From positions 408,001 through 472,000 of the forward strand of contig JAXCHB010000045.1 in assembly GCA_036926305.1 (NCBI GenBank): a stretch of DNA of 64,000 nucleotides. Reading direction: 5' to 3'. The first letter of the stretch is position 1. Every line of letters begins with the position of its first letter. Positions 1-12,100 of this stretch are shown one piece after another. This DNA comes from Uropetala carovei (lineage: Eukaryota > Arthropoda > Insecta > Odonata > Petaluridae). Position numbers and translations under genes: made by a program. The notes under the pieces are model-generated. The model saw only the letters and a list, made by a program, of their open reading frames with translations, made no database searches and was not told the origin of the DNA.

Positions 1-223
1 CCTCAAAGAAGTTAGGTCTGAGAATTTATTCAAGTTGTCAATCGACAAGAGCGGGCACACGTGATGCAATAAATCTATCCCTGCATGAGTGGTCCAAAAA
101 AGAATAATTGACCACACCGATTTAATAGAGTCGGCTACCAAGTTGATATTTCGCCCGACTGAATCACCTTTTATATGAATGAGCTATACGGAAGAGGGCT
201 AGTCAGTATTGACCACACAACCA

Positions 224-790
224 TTTTAGGCGCGTTTCGTCTGTCCGCATGTTCGTTCCCGGATTCTACCGAACGGATTTTCATTAAATTTGATATTAAC
301 TTAGAATCAAGGATAATAAGAAAATCGCATAAATGAATCAGGTACGCCAATCAGGGGTACCACTTTACTGGTGACAAAAAATTAAGTTTTCGTCATATCT
401 CGTAAAATACTACTCATACCAAAATATCTTTCAAATAAAAGTTGTAGAACTTGTAAATATGAGTATTTCATTTCCTATACCCTTGTATCGTAGGAGTAGC
501 CGTTATCGAGAAAATCAAACAAGAATGTATTAATTCGAGTTGAACAGAAATTTTCCTGCACGGTTACTTCTTCATTGTTGCTAACATAAACAATCTCACA
601 AACAAACCGTTTAATTTCCTTACGGGTGTATGTAATATTATTAAATCGGAAGAAAATGGATAATTTATGATGAAGAAAAAACTTTAAAACGCTATTTCTC
701 TTACGTACAGGTATATAATTACTTTCTAATACTCCATTGCAGGAAACGAGCCCATTTATGATACGCTGTACACTTTCCTAACTTGTTATA
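224..790 (-). repeat. Family B repeat, minus orientation
   Basis: Starts TTTTAGGCGCGTTTCG (the usual right end, inverted) and ends ACTTTCCTAACTTGT. It contains ATTTTCATTAAATTTGATAT and CACTTTACTGGTGAC, both shared with the other copies. Confidence 0.8.
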
Positions 791-1437
791 TCCATGGGAT
801 CCTTCTCAGGTGATGATTGGTCAATTAAATGGCGAAAAGATAGTCCAATCCTCGAGAATTGCGGTAATCCTGCACTTGTGTTATAAATGACCATTGATTT
901 TTTTAAACTTCCGTCTAAAATGATAGCGTATTTATGCCGTATTGTAAAATCAAATCTCTGAAAATTAGCTTAATTAAAAATATTTCAATTAATAAAATCC
1001 CGTCTTCAATTTTTCGAACTAAAATCTTTTCTTTTCGAATAGTTTTGTAAAAGACACATAGCGACCCAGCATGTAGAAAACTGTTACTACGTAAGTATAG
1101 CGTAAGTCAGACCTCCAAATCAACGAATCAAGCTAAAATAAAATCGGCAAGGTGACTGACTTATTGTTGGTGCAGAAGCGGTTTCCGTCAACTTTTCAAT
1201 TCATTTGTGGTGTAATATTCACAGTTTATGTTTAAATTGGGTAAGTTTACTTATGAATTATGTACTTCTTTATAAACCTTATTTGACTGTGCACGGTTGA
1301 CTTATACATGTACAATATTATTTACGATGAAGTGGGGAAAGCTAACCTCTTCACTTGCCTAAGTCCACTCCTAACGTTTCTTAGTGGAGGTGAACGAGTT
1401 GTCAGACTGCAATCCGCATAGGAAAGGGAGCCTTTAT

Positions 1438-1530
1438 GGGTGGGCAAACTACGGCCCGCGGGCCACATCTGGCCCGCGAGAGCACCTTATGTGGCCCGCG
1501 ATGCCTTTATAAAATGGAACCGTGAAATGA
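1438..1530. mobile_element. hAT MITE, one end only
   Basis: TGGGTGGGCAAACTACGG and repeated GGCCCGCG blocks match hAT MITE ends of the kind at 4855 and 11989. I cannot find the partner end with confidence. A possible GCGGGCCGCATTGTGAG remnant lies near 2795, beyond the family B insertion. Confidence 0.45.
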
Positions 1531-1980
1531 AGAAGCGGCGAGCTTGTTCACACGCATCCGAGCGGCGATGGATTGGACGTCCTCCGTTAGCTCATAACAC
1601 GTACAACATTCATCGCAAAGCTCCCTTATACGTATTTGCTCTAAACGTTCTACCAAGCTAAATCGCTGCATTTTTTTGTTTTTTTTTTCCACGGAGCCCG
1701 CCCGCACGTGATTTCCTCCTGTTCCCGCTCTCGTTTCGCTTCCGTCCCTCTCTCCGCAACCATCCTCAACCCCAAACACTCCATCCCATCCGTCAGACCC
1801 TGCCTACCCTCCATTATTGCTCCCCGCCTATTTTTTTTCTTTATCGCTACCCACTCCATCTTGCGGCGAGTCAGCGTTCGCCAACACCCTGCTAAGCCCG
1901 CCAGATGACGCAGCAGTCGAGCGATGTGCCTCTGGGGAGGAGTCGAATTGGAATAGAGTGGTCGAAACGGAATAGAAACA

Positions 1981-2540
1981 AGTTAGAAAGGTGTACGGCG
2001 TATCAATAATGGGCCCGTTTCGTGCAACGGAGTATTTGAAAGAAATTCTATACGTGTGCGTAAGGGAAATAGCGTTTTAAAGCTCTTTTCTACGTCATTA
2101 ATGATCCATTTTCTTCCTATTTAAAAATATTGCATGCACACGTACGGAAATTAAACGTTTATTTGTGAGATATAGCAACAATGGAGAGGTGACCATGCAA
2201 AAAATTTTCTTTCTTGTTTTATTTTCTTAATGACGGATACTCCGACGATAAAAATGTATATCAGAATAAACTCTTTTTTACTACTTGTGAGTTATATTTG
2301 ATAAGTATTTTGACATCACCAATACTTGACGAGAAATGACGGAAAGTGCATTTTTTGTCACCAGTAAAGTGGTACCCCTGATTGGCTGACGCGATTCATT
2401 TGCGCGACTTTCTTGTTGTCTTTGACTGAATGTCCTTAATATCAAATTTTATGAAAATTCGTTAGATAGAAGCCGAGAACGGACGGACGGACAGACCGAT
2501 TATAATAGGCGCTCATACTGGTAGCGAAATGCGCCTAAAA
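1981..2540 (+). repeat. Family B repeat
   Basis: From AGTTAGAAAGGTGTAC to GCGAAATGCGCCTAAAA. The near-terminal blocks GGGCCCGTTTCG and CGAAATGCGCC are inverted relative to each other. A GGACGGACGGACAGACC run precedes the right end. Confidence 0.82.
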
Positions 2541-2881
2541 AAGGGTAGGAAAAAATTTCTGAAGAAGAAAGTTGGATCCAAAGGCCGAAAGGGGCAGAAG
2601 AAAGCGAGAAATCTGAAAATATATTTTTAAAGGGGGGATTCCCGAAAGAGCATGATTTTTCCGAGTCATGGACGAGAAAGGAATTGGTACACGTAATGTT
2701 TCGTCGTGTGCGGGATTATTCTCCCGTTCCGTAGTACGTCTGGAGTCCCTTAATTTCCCGTGAAAGCTTACCCACAGCGGTCCTTCCCTACGCTGCGGGC
2801 CGCATTGTGAGTTGTTAATGCTTCGGTGGGCCAGATTAGACTTTAAATCGGACGTTAAGTAGAGGTATTATGAGGTATCAT

Positions 2882-3626
2882 TAAAGTGACCAGACGTACT
2901 GATTTAATCAGTACAGTACTGATTTTAGAGATTGTGTACTGATTTCAAATATGTACCGAATTTTGTACTGAATTATAAACTTGTACTGATTGTAAAAGAA
3001 GAAAAAATCTATAATTATTTAGTTCATTGATTGTGGGATTGACGGTTGAGGTGGCTCGGGTGCGATGTTGCCAGGATGTGTAAAGAGGACTTGCGGCAAC
3101 GCTGTGTATTTCCCCCTAGCAAACATTACCTCCCCTCCACCTATGATTGGCTGTGAGGGAGGGGAGTTTTTCAGTTTTTCCTTCCAAACCCCCACCCCTT
3201 CTCTACAACTATAAGTCTCAATTCCAAAGTAATGTCGTCCAGACAATAATAGTTATGGTTATTTATGTCATGTGAGTAGTATAATATTTTAATGCTGTTT
3301 AGTAAAGTAACATTATTCTCAGAATAGATTATTAATATTATTATTTAATTATATTTAAAGATCCTGCCATAAATAGAAGAAAAAACAAATTTTCTGATCG
3401 ACTTCAGCAAGAGTATCCAATATATATAACAATAATGTTATATACCTATGTATACTGTATAAAATTTCAATATATATGAAGTATTATATTGAAATGTAGT
3501 TTTCTTTCATGAATATAAGAAATATTAAAAAATGTACTGATTTTACATCTAGAAAATCTGGTAGTTTTCTTTCGTGAATATAAAAAAAATGTACTGATTT
3601 GACATCTAGAAAATCTGGTCACTTTA
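2882..3626 (-). mobile_element. hAT-like MITE with TAAAGTGACC ends, copy 1
   Basis: Exact 8-bp target duplication GGTATCAT at 2874-2881 and 3627-3634. Inverted ends TAAAGTGACCAG and CTGGTCACTTTA. Both sub-terminal regions carry repeats of GTACTGATT. Nearly full-length match, inverted, to 29007-29755. An antisense frame of 75 codons (3019-3246) is conserved between copies. Confidence 0.88.
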
Positions 3627-3708
3627 GGTATCATGCCAATGAAAATCAAGGCTAAATTATAATTTTTAACCAGAAAAATGAAAGTGAAAATGTTGCAGGC
3701 AAACATAA

Positions 3709-4220
3709 GGGCCTATTCACACGGGGCCACCATGGTGGCGCGGCCACAAGGAACATTGCTCTAAATCAGAGGTTCTCAACGTGGTTCCCGCGGGCACCCT
3801 GGTGCCCGTCGAACCATTTCTAGGTGTCCGATTTCCTCTGCACATCCTAATTCCTCAACTCGAGCTTCTTTCCCACCTCTGGTAGAAAAAAAATGTATTA
3901 AAATCAGTTTGTTTTCTTTTCACGTAATGTTATTATTTCAAGCATTATTCAAGGATAATAGTTGTTATATATATTAAATTATATAACTGACTGCATCATT
4001 TCTCATTATATCTAACATTTTTTAAAATGCTTATGCCCGCCTCCATATCCCCGAATTTGTTAAGTGCCCAACAGAGGTCAAAGGGTGAGAACCACTGATC
4101 TAAATGCACCATTTCACACGGTGGTGGCTCGACCACTTTGGCCAGTAGGATCAGTCCTGACTACCTTTGTGGTGGCCCGCTTTAACTTGGTGGCGCGACC
4201 AATCGAGATACATGTAAAGG
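3709..4220. repeat. GGCCACC/GGTGGC-rich repeat split by a hAT MITE
   Basis: Begins GGCCTATTCACACGGGG, and the text CACACGGTGGTGGCTCGACCAC resumes right after the hAT at 4106. Several palindromic CCACCATGGTGG-like blocks. The family is not recognised. Confidence 0.4.
3767..4097. mobile_element. hAT MITE
   Basis: Ends CAGAGGTTCTCAA and GAGAACCACTG. Flanking 8-mers CTCTAAAT (3759-3766) and ATCTAAAT (4098-4105) differ at one base. No coding. It sits inside an older repeat rich in GGTGGC/GGCCACC (about 3709-4220). Confidence 0.85.
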
Positions 4221-4554
4221 CATGAGCGCTTTCAGACGAGTATTCAGTACAAAAAAATCCAATTGTTATTTAAGTTGCCCAAAGAATAAAAGAGCCTTAT
4301 AATATTTTATTTTTAGAAATATGAATTGTGTAGTATTATTTTATACGTAAAGTCAAGTAACTGTACGAAATTTGACGAAAATCGTTGGAACCGTTTTTGA
4401 ACAAATCAAATTGTTGCTAAAATTGCCTAGAATAAAATTCCCTCAATTATTGTGCAATGTCAACCATTTTTAATAGCCTCCATTCTGCATGATAAAATGC
4501 CTAAGTACAACGAGATTTCATTCATTTTCGCTCTACCGTTTAGGCTCTTAAGAG

Positions 4555-4779
4555 CAGTGGTTCTCAGGAGATATTTCAAGCAAACCCTCGTGGCCGCATC
4601 AAGGAAAGATTACAGAAAATGTAACGATAATCATGTAAATACTTTCATATACCTTCTTATTTAATGACAACTGTTACTTATTTACCATTAACAATTGTTT
4701 TCCTTTAAATACTTCGAATTATTGAAATTTTCTCGCGGCCGCACCGAAATTGTCTGATGGCCGCACTTGAGAACACCTG
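4555..4779. mobile_element. hAT MITE nested in a family A repeat
   Basis: Ends CAGTGGTTCTCAGG and CTTGAGAACACCTG. Duplication CTTAAGAG / CTCTAGAG, 6 of 8. It interrupts the family A text GGCTCTAGAGCCAGTAACAG. Confidence 0.8.
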
Positions 4780-4854
4780 CTCTAGAGCCAATAACAGACA
4801 GACAGACTGACAGCAAGACTAAAACAATTTTTTCGGACTCGGGTACACCTAAAA

Positions 4855-5233
4855 CAGGGGTCTCAAACTCACATTGATGTGCGGGCCGCATGACGGCTTT
4901 CTGACGATCCGCGGGCCGCATTCATTACTTTCCTAGTTTTCACATATTTTCGTATTCTTCGTATTATATTCAATCTCCCTTTCCACAAGAGAGGAATTGC
5001 TCCATTACGCGTCTTACAGGCAGTCATTACAAAAATTCCAGATTTGGCGTCGAGGGTTAAGTCCTTCTGATACGCAAGAAACTCGCTGGCAGTGTGATAA
5101 ACATTCTTCAGTAACTAAATATTTTGTAAGAAACAGATTTGAGTTCGGGTCGCGTAGTATAAAGTAAATTGCTTCGCGGGCCGCACAAATCCATCGCGCG
5201 GGCCTCATGCGGGCCGCGAGTTTGAGACGCCTG
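4855..5233. mobile_element. hAT MITE nested in a family A repeat
   Basis: Exact 8-bp duplication ACCTAAAA (4847-4854 and 5234-5241). Ends CAGGGGTCTCAAACTC and GAGTTTGAGACGCCTG, with GCGGGCCGCA blocks near both ends. It splits the family A text ACACCTAAAACGTATATTT, so it is younger than that copy. Confidence 0.92.
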
Positions 5234-5329
5234 ACCTAAAACGTATATTTCCATCAATATCTCGAGATCGAATTTTTTCGCGATCACAATACTTTCTCAA
5301 TATGCTTCGTATATGAGAAAGTAAAAAAA

Positions 5330-8300
5330 TAAGTAAAGGTCGCGAGGTCACAAAAAGGACACGCTCGTTAAGTTTGCTCGTTTGGCGCACCTGTAATTAC
5401 GACCAGAATTAACTACTTTGATGCCTCATTAAGAGAAGAAACACGCAACTTTTGGCCTCAACTGTCACGTGAGAGACGGAGAATGTAAACCGGAGAGTGT
5501 ACATCGTTATCGCAAAGGGAAGAGGCTGGGAATTATGAGTATATTTCGCCGAGCGACGAGAGAGAGACTCGAAATTCCAGAAAACGTCATTCGGCGAGAC
5601 AACTTATCATGTCTTCCCCACGTGAAAGGTGCGTGTGTAGCACAGGATATATGCCTCAAATAATTTTGTCTCGTGTGCATATCACTCCCAAACTTTGCAT
5701 TAGGTATACAGGTCAGCGCATTTTGGGAGATGGAAATGATTGGCACCGCCGTCATAAAATTATATTTGAGCATAGTCCTTTTATTTTTGTCGTGTAATTA
5801 CTAAAAATGTCCCTAAAATGTTTTGATCGCTTTACTCCTTCGATCTGTACCAATGAACGATTTGGTGAGCATAGAGAAAACTAGATTCCTTACGTCCTCT
5901 TCAACTTCAATTGATACGCCCTCCCCCCACCCCAAGGTGCCAGAAACCGCTTCATAACAACCGACGTCATAAATTCGAACTCTAGGATGGCAGACACTGT
6001 TGAATTTTTTTGTCAGACGTGACATATCACTAAGTGAAAAAGGGGGTAGGGGATATGGTCAGACCCTCTTTCTTCCAATCTGATTAAATTTTCGTTTCAC
6101 GATAAATGTAATTTTTAAAAATTTGTATTTGTATTTGTATAAAATCTGGATCTCTGATAATAACATCCCCGTGGCAACCATGGATGTCACCAAGGAGACC
6201 GAGGGAGGCGTGCGACCCGCGTTTATGAGGCCTGCGCAATATACACCGAGATCATGGTCCTATTTTACGCAAAACTTTTTGTTTTTCACAGACTCCGTCC
6301 TTTATGACTGCTAAGTAACAACCAATTGCAAAAACAATTGATTAATAATGATGGCGATTTATGGCCAGCGACATTCATCTTTGGCGTCGCTGTAGAGGTA
6401 ATTAGGATCGGTATAAGGAACGGCGCACATTTTTTGTTCCAAGTTGCGCATTTAATTTTGTATACCTGACTGCCTTTTACAAGATACATATAAGAATATC
6501 AAAATTTTTCTCTCCTTTTTTGTCCACGCTAATTCGTTTCAATTTATCGCTACTTTTTTATTTTCGCGGAGAAATTTTGAAAAATCTCCGAAACGACGTT
6601 TTACAGGAAACTCGAAGAGTCGGTAACCGGATTACCTTCTTTAATCCTTGGCGTTAAAAAGAATTTTGTCATGAATTTCACCCCGCTTCACTTTTTTAAA
6701 TTAACTGCCAATTAAAATATTAATTAACGCAGACAGGGACACCAACTGAATTTTCCGAAATTCCCAAAAGCACCGGATGCAAACTTAGCCTTCCACAAAC
6801 TCCGGAACAAAACACTGGGGTCCCTGGGACCTTGAGTATATGTAAACATATTCTTGAAAGAAACAAACCGCGTCAATCCTTACTCGAATATATTTGTCAA
6901 GTGGATACGGCCAATGCTGGAAGCAGGGGATATCCCTTTACGACAGGTTTGGCCAACCTTTACGACACCACTTCTTAAGCTATGGGCTCAGTCATCGGTA
7001 ATATAAATCCAAATGTTCAGGTTGGCTGCCCTTACCCGTCGGGATTTAATGGGAAAGCCCCCATGACTGCGGAACTAGTCTGGGAAACTGGGCAGGTATT
7101 CAGTCGAGAGTTGTGAGGAATTGGTTGCGGTTGTGTGTGCGTGCTCGAAGCTGTCTTTTTTCCCGGTAGCAGGAAGTTTTCGTAGCAGATAATAAGTAAG
7201 TAATCTCTTTATATATTTTGCTATTACCGTTCTGCTTTGTACTGTCTTTAAGAGCATTTAACGAGTTCAGCAATTTTAGCGATCGAAAGTTCTGCATTGC
7301 CAGATGTAAATTATGACAAGTAATTCGACGAATTTTTGCAAAGAAATGCCGGAGAAAACGCGTATAAATTTTATATCTACGAATAATTTTACGAAAATCT
7401 TTGATTTTCATTCGTTTTGATATTTTAAATACGGTTCATTTTTGGGTAAAGAGAAGCGTTGTCGTTCTACCTCTGTATATACGTAAATCATTAATTAGAA
7501 AAAAAAATACTTTAATGATTTAGCAAAAAAGATAACCCGGGTTATTGACTCATTTTTATGAATTTAGGTAATTCGCATTTAAAGACTGAAATCTTCTTAT
7601 ATAGGTGAACGAATAGGGCTCCCAAAAAGGGCTACGAGCAGGTCCCCGCGGACCATAAATCCGCCGCCGTGTTAAAGATTTCTCATCGGCACAGGTTGGG
7701 ATAAATTATATATAAAACACGCTTACAACCACAAGCATTTAAATAACAATGTGATTTCCAACTATGTAATTATAATTAGAAGAACCATTCTGATTTCCCG
7801 ATCACTCGCGACGGAAAAAATAATCGCGTATCAAGTCGAGGAAAGAAAAAGTATCCTGTTGAAGTCATAAGTTCCCTTCATCTCTCCGCCTTTCGTTACG
7901 TCACGTTATTTCGGCCATCGCGATAATAAGAAGTGCTTTCGTATTATTTTTTATGGGTTTCGTCATAGGAAACTGTTGACAAGTAGGTCGGAGTTCAAGT
8001 GCACGGAAAAACAAACGCGATTCCGAGAAATTAGGTTATTAGAGGAAAAAGAAGGGGAGAGAGTTATACGCGTAAGCGTATAGAACGCCATCTAGTGAGC
8101 AGGGAGTTATATATGGTCTATTTAATTCCTTTTCAGAAAGATAAGTCGTATGTAAGCTTACTGGCAGGAGATTTAAAAAATATTCGAAAACAAGAGAAGA
8201 CTCAGACCGTCGATTGATTTCAACATTTAATAAATTGATGTGTCCAACACATGACTTTCTCCATACGTAAATTGTCAACTAAAATCAAATACGGCGATAG

Positions 8301-8390
8301 GAGAAATTCAACTTTCACGCTTCAGCGCTAGCGATTCAATTGTTGGCACTGCCACGCGCGCGAGCTGCCCACTAACGTCAATCTAGAAGA
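5330..8390. other. No gene recognised
   Basis: Short frames only. Possible degraded hAT ends at about 6944 (CAGGTTTGGCCAACC) and 7649 (CAGGTCCCCGCGGACC), both without partners. Confidence 0.5.
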
Positions 8391-8394
8391 AAAT

Positions 8395-8858
8395 TGAATA
8401 TCTCGTGATAGATTCCACATTTGAAAATTTAGTTCAAACAAAAGTTGTAGACAAAAAATAACTACAACTTGAATATATATATATATATACCTATATATAA
8501 AAAAAATAATAATAATAAAATTCAGTTTTAAGCGAAATCTTTAAGAAAAACTAAAATTTTACAAGAGTAAACCGCTACTTCCGGTTGACCGATTGTTATA
8601 AAAATCTTTTCAAATCTTAAGAATATAGATAAAATCACAAATACAGTATTTCATGCTGATCTGATGAATAGTTTTTGAGTTAGAGCGCACGAAACATTTT
8701 TGTCTCACATACGGACACACGCACAGACATCATCGAGAAAACGGTCAAAACGTGTTCAGGAGACCTCATAACGTGTATTTCCGTTGAAATCTCGAATTCG
8801 ATTTTTTTCATGGAAGCAATACGTACTTCCTGTATACTACGTATGTGGAGAAAGTAAA
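8395..8858 (-). repeat. Family C repeat, directly upstream of NHR exon 1
   Basis: Related in layout to family A. TACTTCCTGTATACTACGTA and GAGAAAGTAAA form its palindromic end, with CACGCACAGAC and AGTTTTTGAGTTAGAGCGC inside. It ends 2 bp before the candidate start codon 8860. Confidence 0.65.
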
Positions 8859-8859
8859 A

Positions 8860-9127
8860 ATGGACCGATTTTTCGTGTTCCTAGCCGCTGAGGCGATCCC
8901 GGGCGTCTCCATGGCGACTGCGGATAAAGGTGAACGTGGAGCTAGGGAAGTCGGAACGAACTTTTCGTTCCCCATGGTGCAGAACGCGGCTGAAGATTGG
9001 ATAAACTCGTTCCAGGCTGTTAAGAGCATCGGAGAAACAGCGAGTCGTCTCGACTCATTGTTCGACTTTGAGCCCCGCGTCCGCAGGAGCGGAAAACGAG
9101 AGATTCGCAAAAGTGGTGTGATTAAAG
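8860..9127 (+). CDS. NHR gene exon 1 (start uncertain)
   Basis: GC-richer open frame ending in a strong donor (G|GTGAGT at 9128), phase 1. Codons are charged and show no known domain. The first ATG lies only a few bases after the family C repeat terminus GAGAAAGTAAAA. The TTTTTCGTGTTCCTAG stretch ending near 8883 could be a splice acceptor, in which case an upstream exon is missing from this model. ATG 8911 is the next in-frame start. Confidence 0.6.
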
Positions 9128-12100
9128 GTGAGTAGCATCTTTGGATTCTTTTTACTTTTTCATATACGAAGTATATTCAGAAAGTATTGTTATCGCGAAA
9201 AAATTCTACCTCGAGATTTTGACGGAAATATACGTTTTAGGTGTCGCTGAATCCCTGAGAAAATCGAATTATTGTTAAAGTTGCCTTGAATAAACTAGCC
9301 TTATATTCATTTTTTGAGAAATATGAACTATACAGTATTATTGAAGACGTAAACTCAAGTGACTGTGCGAAATTTGATCAAAATCGTTAGAGCCGTTTTT
9401 GAGAAAATCGGATTGTTGTTAAAAATGCGTAGAATAAACTACTCTTAATTATTGATCAATGTCAACGATTTCTATGTATACTCTGCTCAGTATGATAAAA
9501 TGCCTAAGTACGAGATTTCATTCATTTTCGCTGTACCGTCTAGGCTCCAGAGCCAGTAACAGACAGACAGACGGTATTGCGAAAACCATTTTTTCGGATT
9601 CAGCGACACCTAAAATGTATATTTCCGTGAAAATCTCGAGGTCGAATTTTTTCGCGAAAACAATACTTTCTCGATACTTCGTATGAGAAAGTAAAATCGG
9701 TACATCATACGCTGTACAAACTTTCTCATATATTATTGCGTCGATTAGTTATCTTTAGAAAATGAAAATCGTATCAGTCGGTTTTTAGAAAATCCAATTA
9801 TTGTTAAAGTTGCCTAGAATAAGCTAGCCTTATATTCATTAATTGAGAAAAATGAAATGCGTAGTATTATTGTAGATGTATACTCAAGTAACTGTACGAA
9901 ATTTGATCAAAATCGTTCTAGCCGTTTTTTGAGAAAATCAAATTGTTGTTAAAAATGCTTAGAATAAACTTGCCTTAATTATTGACCATTTCTTCATACC
10001 TTCTACTCTTTATGATAAAATGCCTGTGTACGAGATTTCATTCATTTTTGCTCTACCGTTTAACCGTTTAGGCTCTAGAGCCAGTAATAGACAGAGAGAC
10101 GGCGTTGCGAAAACCACTTTTTACTTATATACAGAGTACATATATTGGGAAAGTGTTGTTATCGCGAAAAAATTCGACCTCGAGATTTTAACGGAAATAT
10201 ACGTTTTAGGTGTCGCTTAATCCGAGGTTTTCGCAATGCCGTCTGTCTATTACTGACTTTGGGCCTAAACGGTAGAGCGAAAAGGAATATCTCGTACTTG
10301 GGCATTTTATCATACTGAGCAGAGTATATAAAGAAACGGTTGCAGCAAGTTCGAGGGCAACAACATTGAAACCGCTTGTACTGAAAATCGTGAAATTAAT
10401 TCTATGTATTCCGAAATGACTGCCATCTTCTCCTTTCACTTAAAGATGCCGTGACCGAATATTCCGCCGAAAAGAAGAAGAAGATTCCTGAGTCGCTTTC
10501 GTCAGTAAACGAAACTATCGAGTTGAGGAAATGGTGAGCGTAAAAACGATTTATTTATTTAAAAAATAAGCTTGATTTTGAGACCCAACATGAAAAAGCA
10601 CGTTCTTTTTATTGAGATAATTGTATAATTGTAAGCTTAAGGCTCAATGTAAGTTGACTAATGTATGACAAATTATTTCATTCAATAATTAAATGAGAAA
10701 ATGTTGACTTTATAATACCTTATTCCATTTGTACAGGATCTTGATAAGATTTTAAAGGCACTCCTCGCCTCTCTCCGTTTTCTCCAAAAAATATATTATT
10801 TGGCTTGCAGTGTTACTGATGGCATTGAATTTTTATACAATGGCATTAAAGATCACACAAATATGTAGTGCTTCGTTTACACTTTAATTAAGTGGCACTT
10901 TATCTTTCCTTATTATGCGTAATAAAATGTTACAAAATCTAATTTTTCGATTCGATTGGAACTTTAATTGCTTTCCGTTTTTCTTCAGCACTGGTATGCT
11001 GCGTTTCGACAAAAGGAAAGACAGGAACGAAATTATAATGAAGGATGGACGCACCGCATACAGAGCAGAGTGAGTCTAGCATGTAACGCAAAAATTCATC
11101 CGGAAAACGTTGCTTTCAGAGAATATAAATATCGGTGTTAATTTTAAAAAAATATTTCCGCGGTTGTAAAATTATTAACGATATTTATTGTTGACATTTA
11201 CTGTGGAAGTGCAGTTTGGCTGCGTTATTTAACGCAACGTGAACTTGACCAACCCTCGCTGTTTAGGCCCTAAGACTCAGAGCATTAATGTGTATACTGA
11301 TGCAACTCCCCGCTCATTAGCGGTAGTGTGTAACACCTTAGGAATTTATCGTGCCTTTTTTATTCATCGAACCTTACCCATAGTTTTTGCAGAGGGACTT
11401 GCCGCCCTGATTGGTTTAATTTTTGTTTTAGAATTGTTACAGGCCGCTGAGCTTATGGAAATTGTGATGCATGTTGACAATACAGCATATCTTGGAAGCT
11501 AAAGGATTCGAAACGCCTTTCTTCGGATTCGTAGACGAACGCCTTGTACTAACGTTGCTCTAGGAAATTGCGCTGTTTCTTATTAATTTAAAATACCTAC
11601 GTGAAAATGAATCTTGAATAGAGATTCAGCTTTTACGTTTCTTTGTTTCCTAGATAGGTTTTAGATCAATTTCAGCAATATTGTGAATTTAAAACTTAAA
11701 TATCATTAATTTTCCAATCTAACAATAAGTAGTTCGAATTCACAAAAGCGCTCGACAATGGAATTCTAATTTATTGATTATAAATTAGTTTTCCATTGTT
11801 CAGCGTTTTCGTTTAATTGTCGTATTCCCTCTACAAAGTTTCCGAGAAAAGTTGTACAAGATAAAAAATTTGATTTTTAAAAATACATTTTTTTATACTT
11901 TCAGCTTGTATCATTTCGTGCGAATCAAATTCACCTAGCGAGCCACAGTTGGCACCTGTGCCAAAGATTGCCGAACCATGTTCTAACCCGGGGGTCTACA
12001 AATCTTTTTACAGGTGGGCCACATGGTCAAAGAATTTTATGCTCGCGGGCCAGAGTACATCAACATGAAAAACTTTCTGAAAATATTCACAAATGTATGC

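Larger units (their letters stand above)
4256..5328 (-). repeat. Family A repeat, minus orientation, split by two hAT MITEs
   Basis: Contains in order the family A blocks for tandem units, CTAAGTAC, GAGCGAAAATG (inverted), the GACAGACAGACTG run, ACACCTAAAACGTATATTT and the palindromic CTTTCTC end. The right end is missing. Confidence 0.8.
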
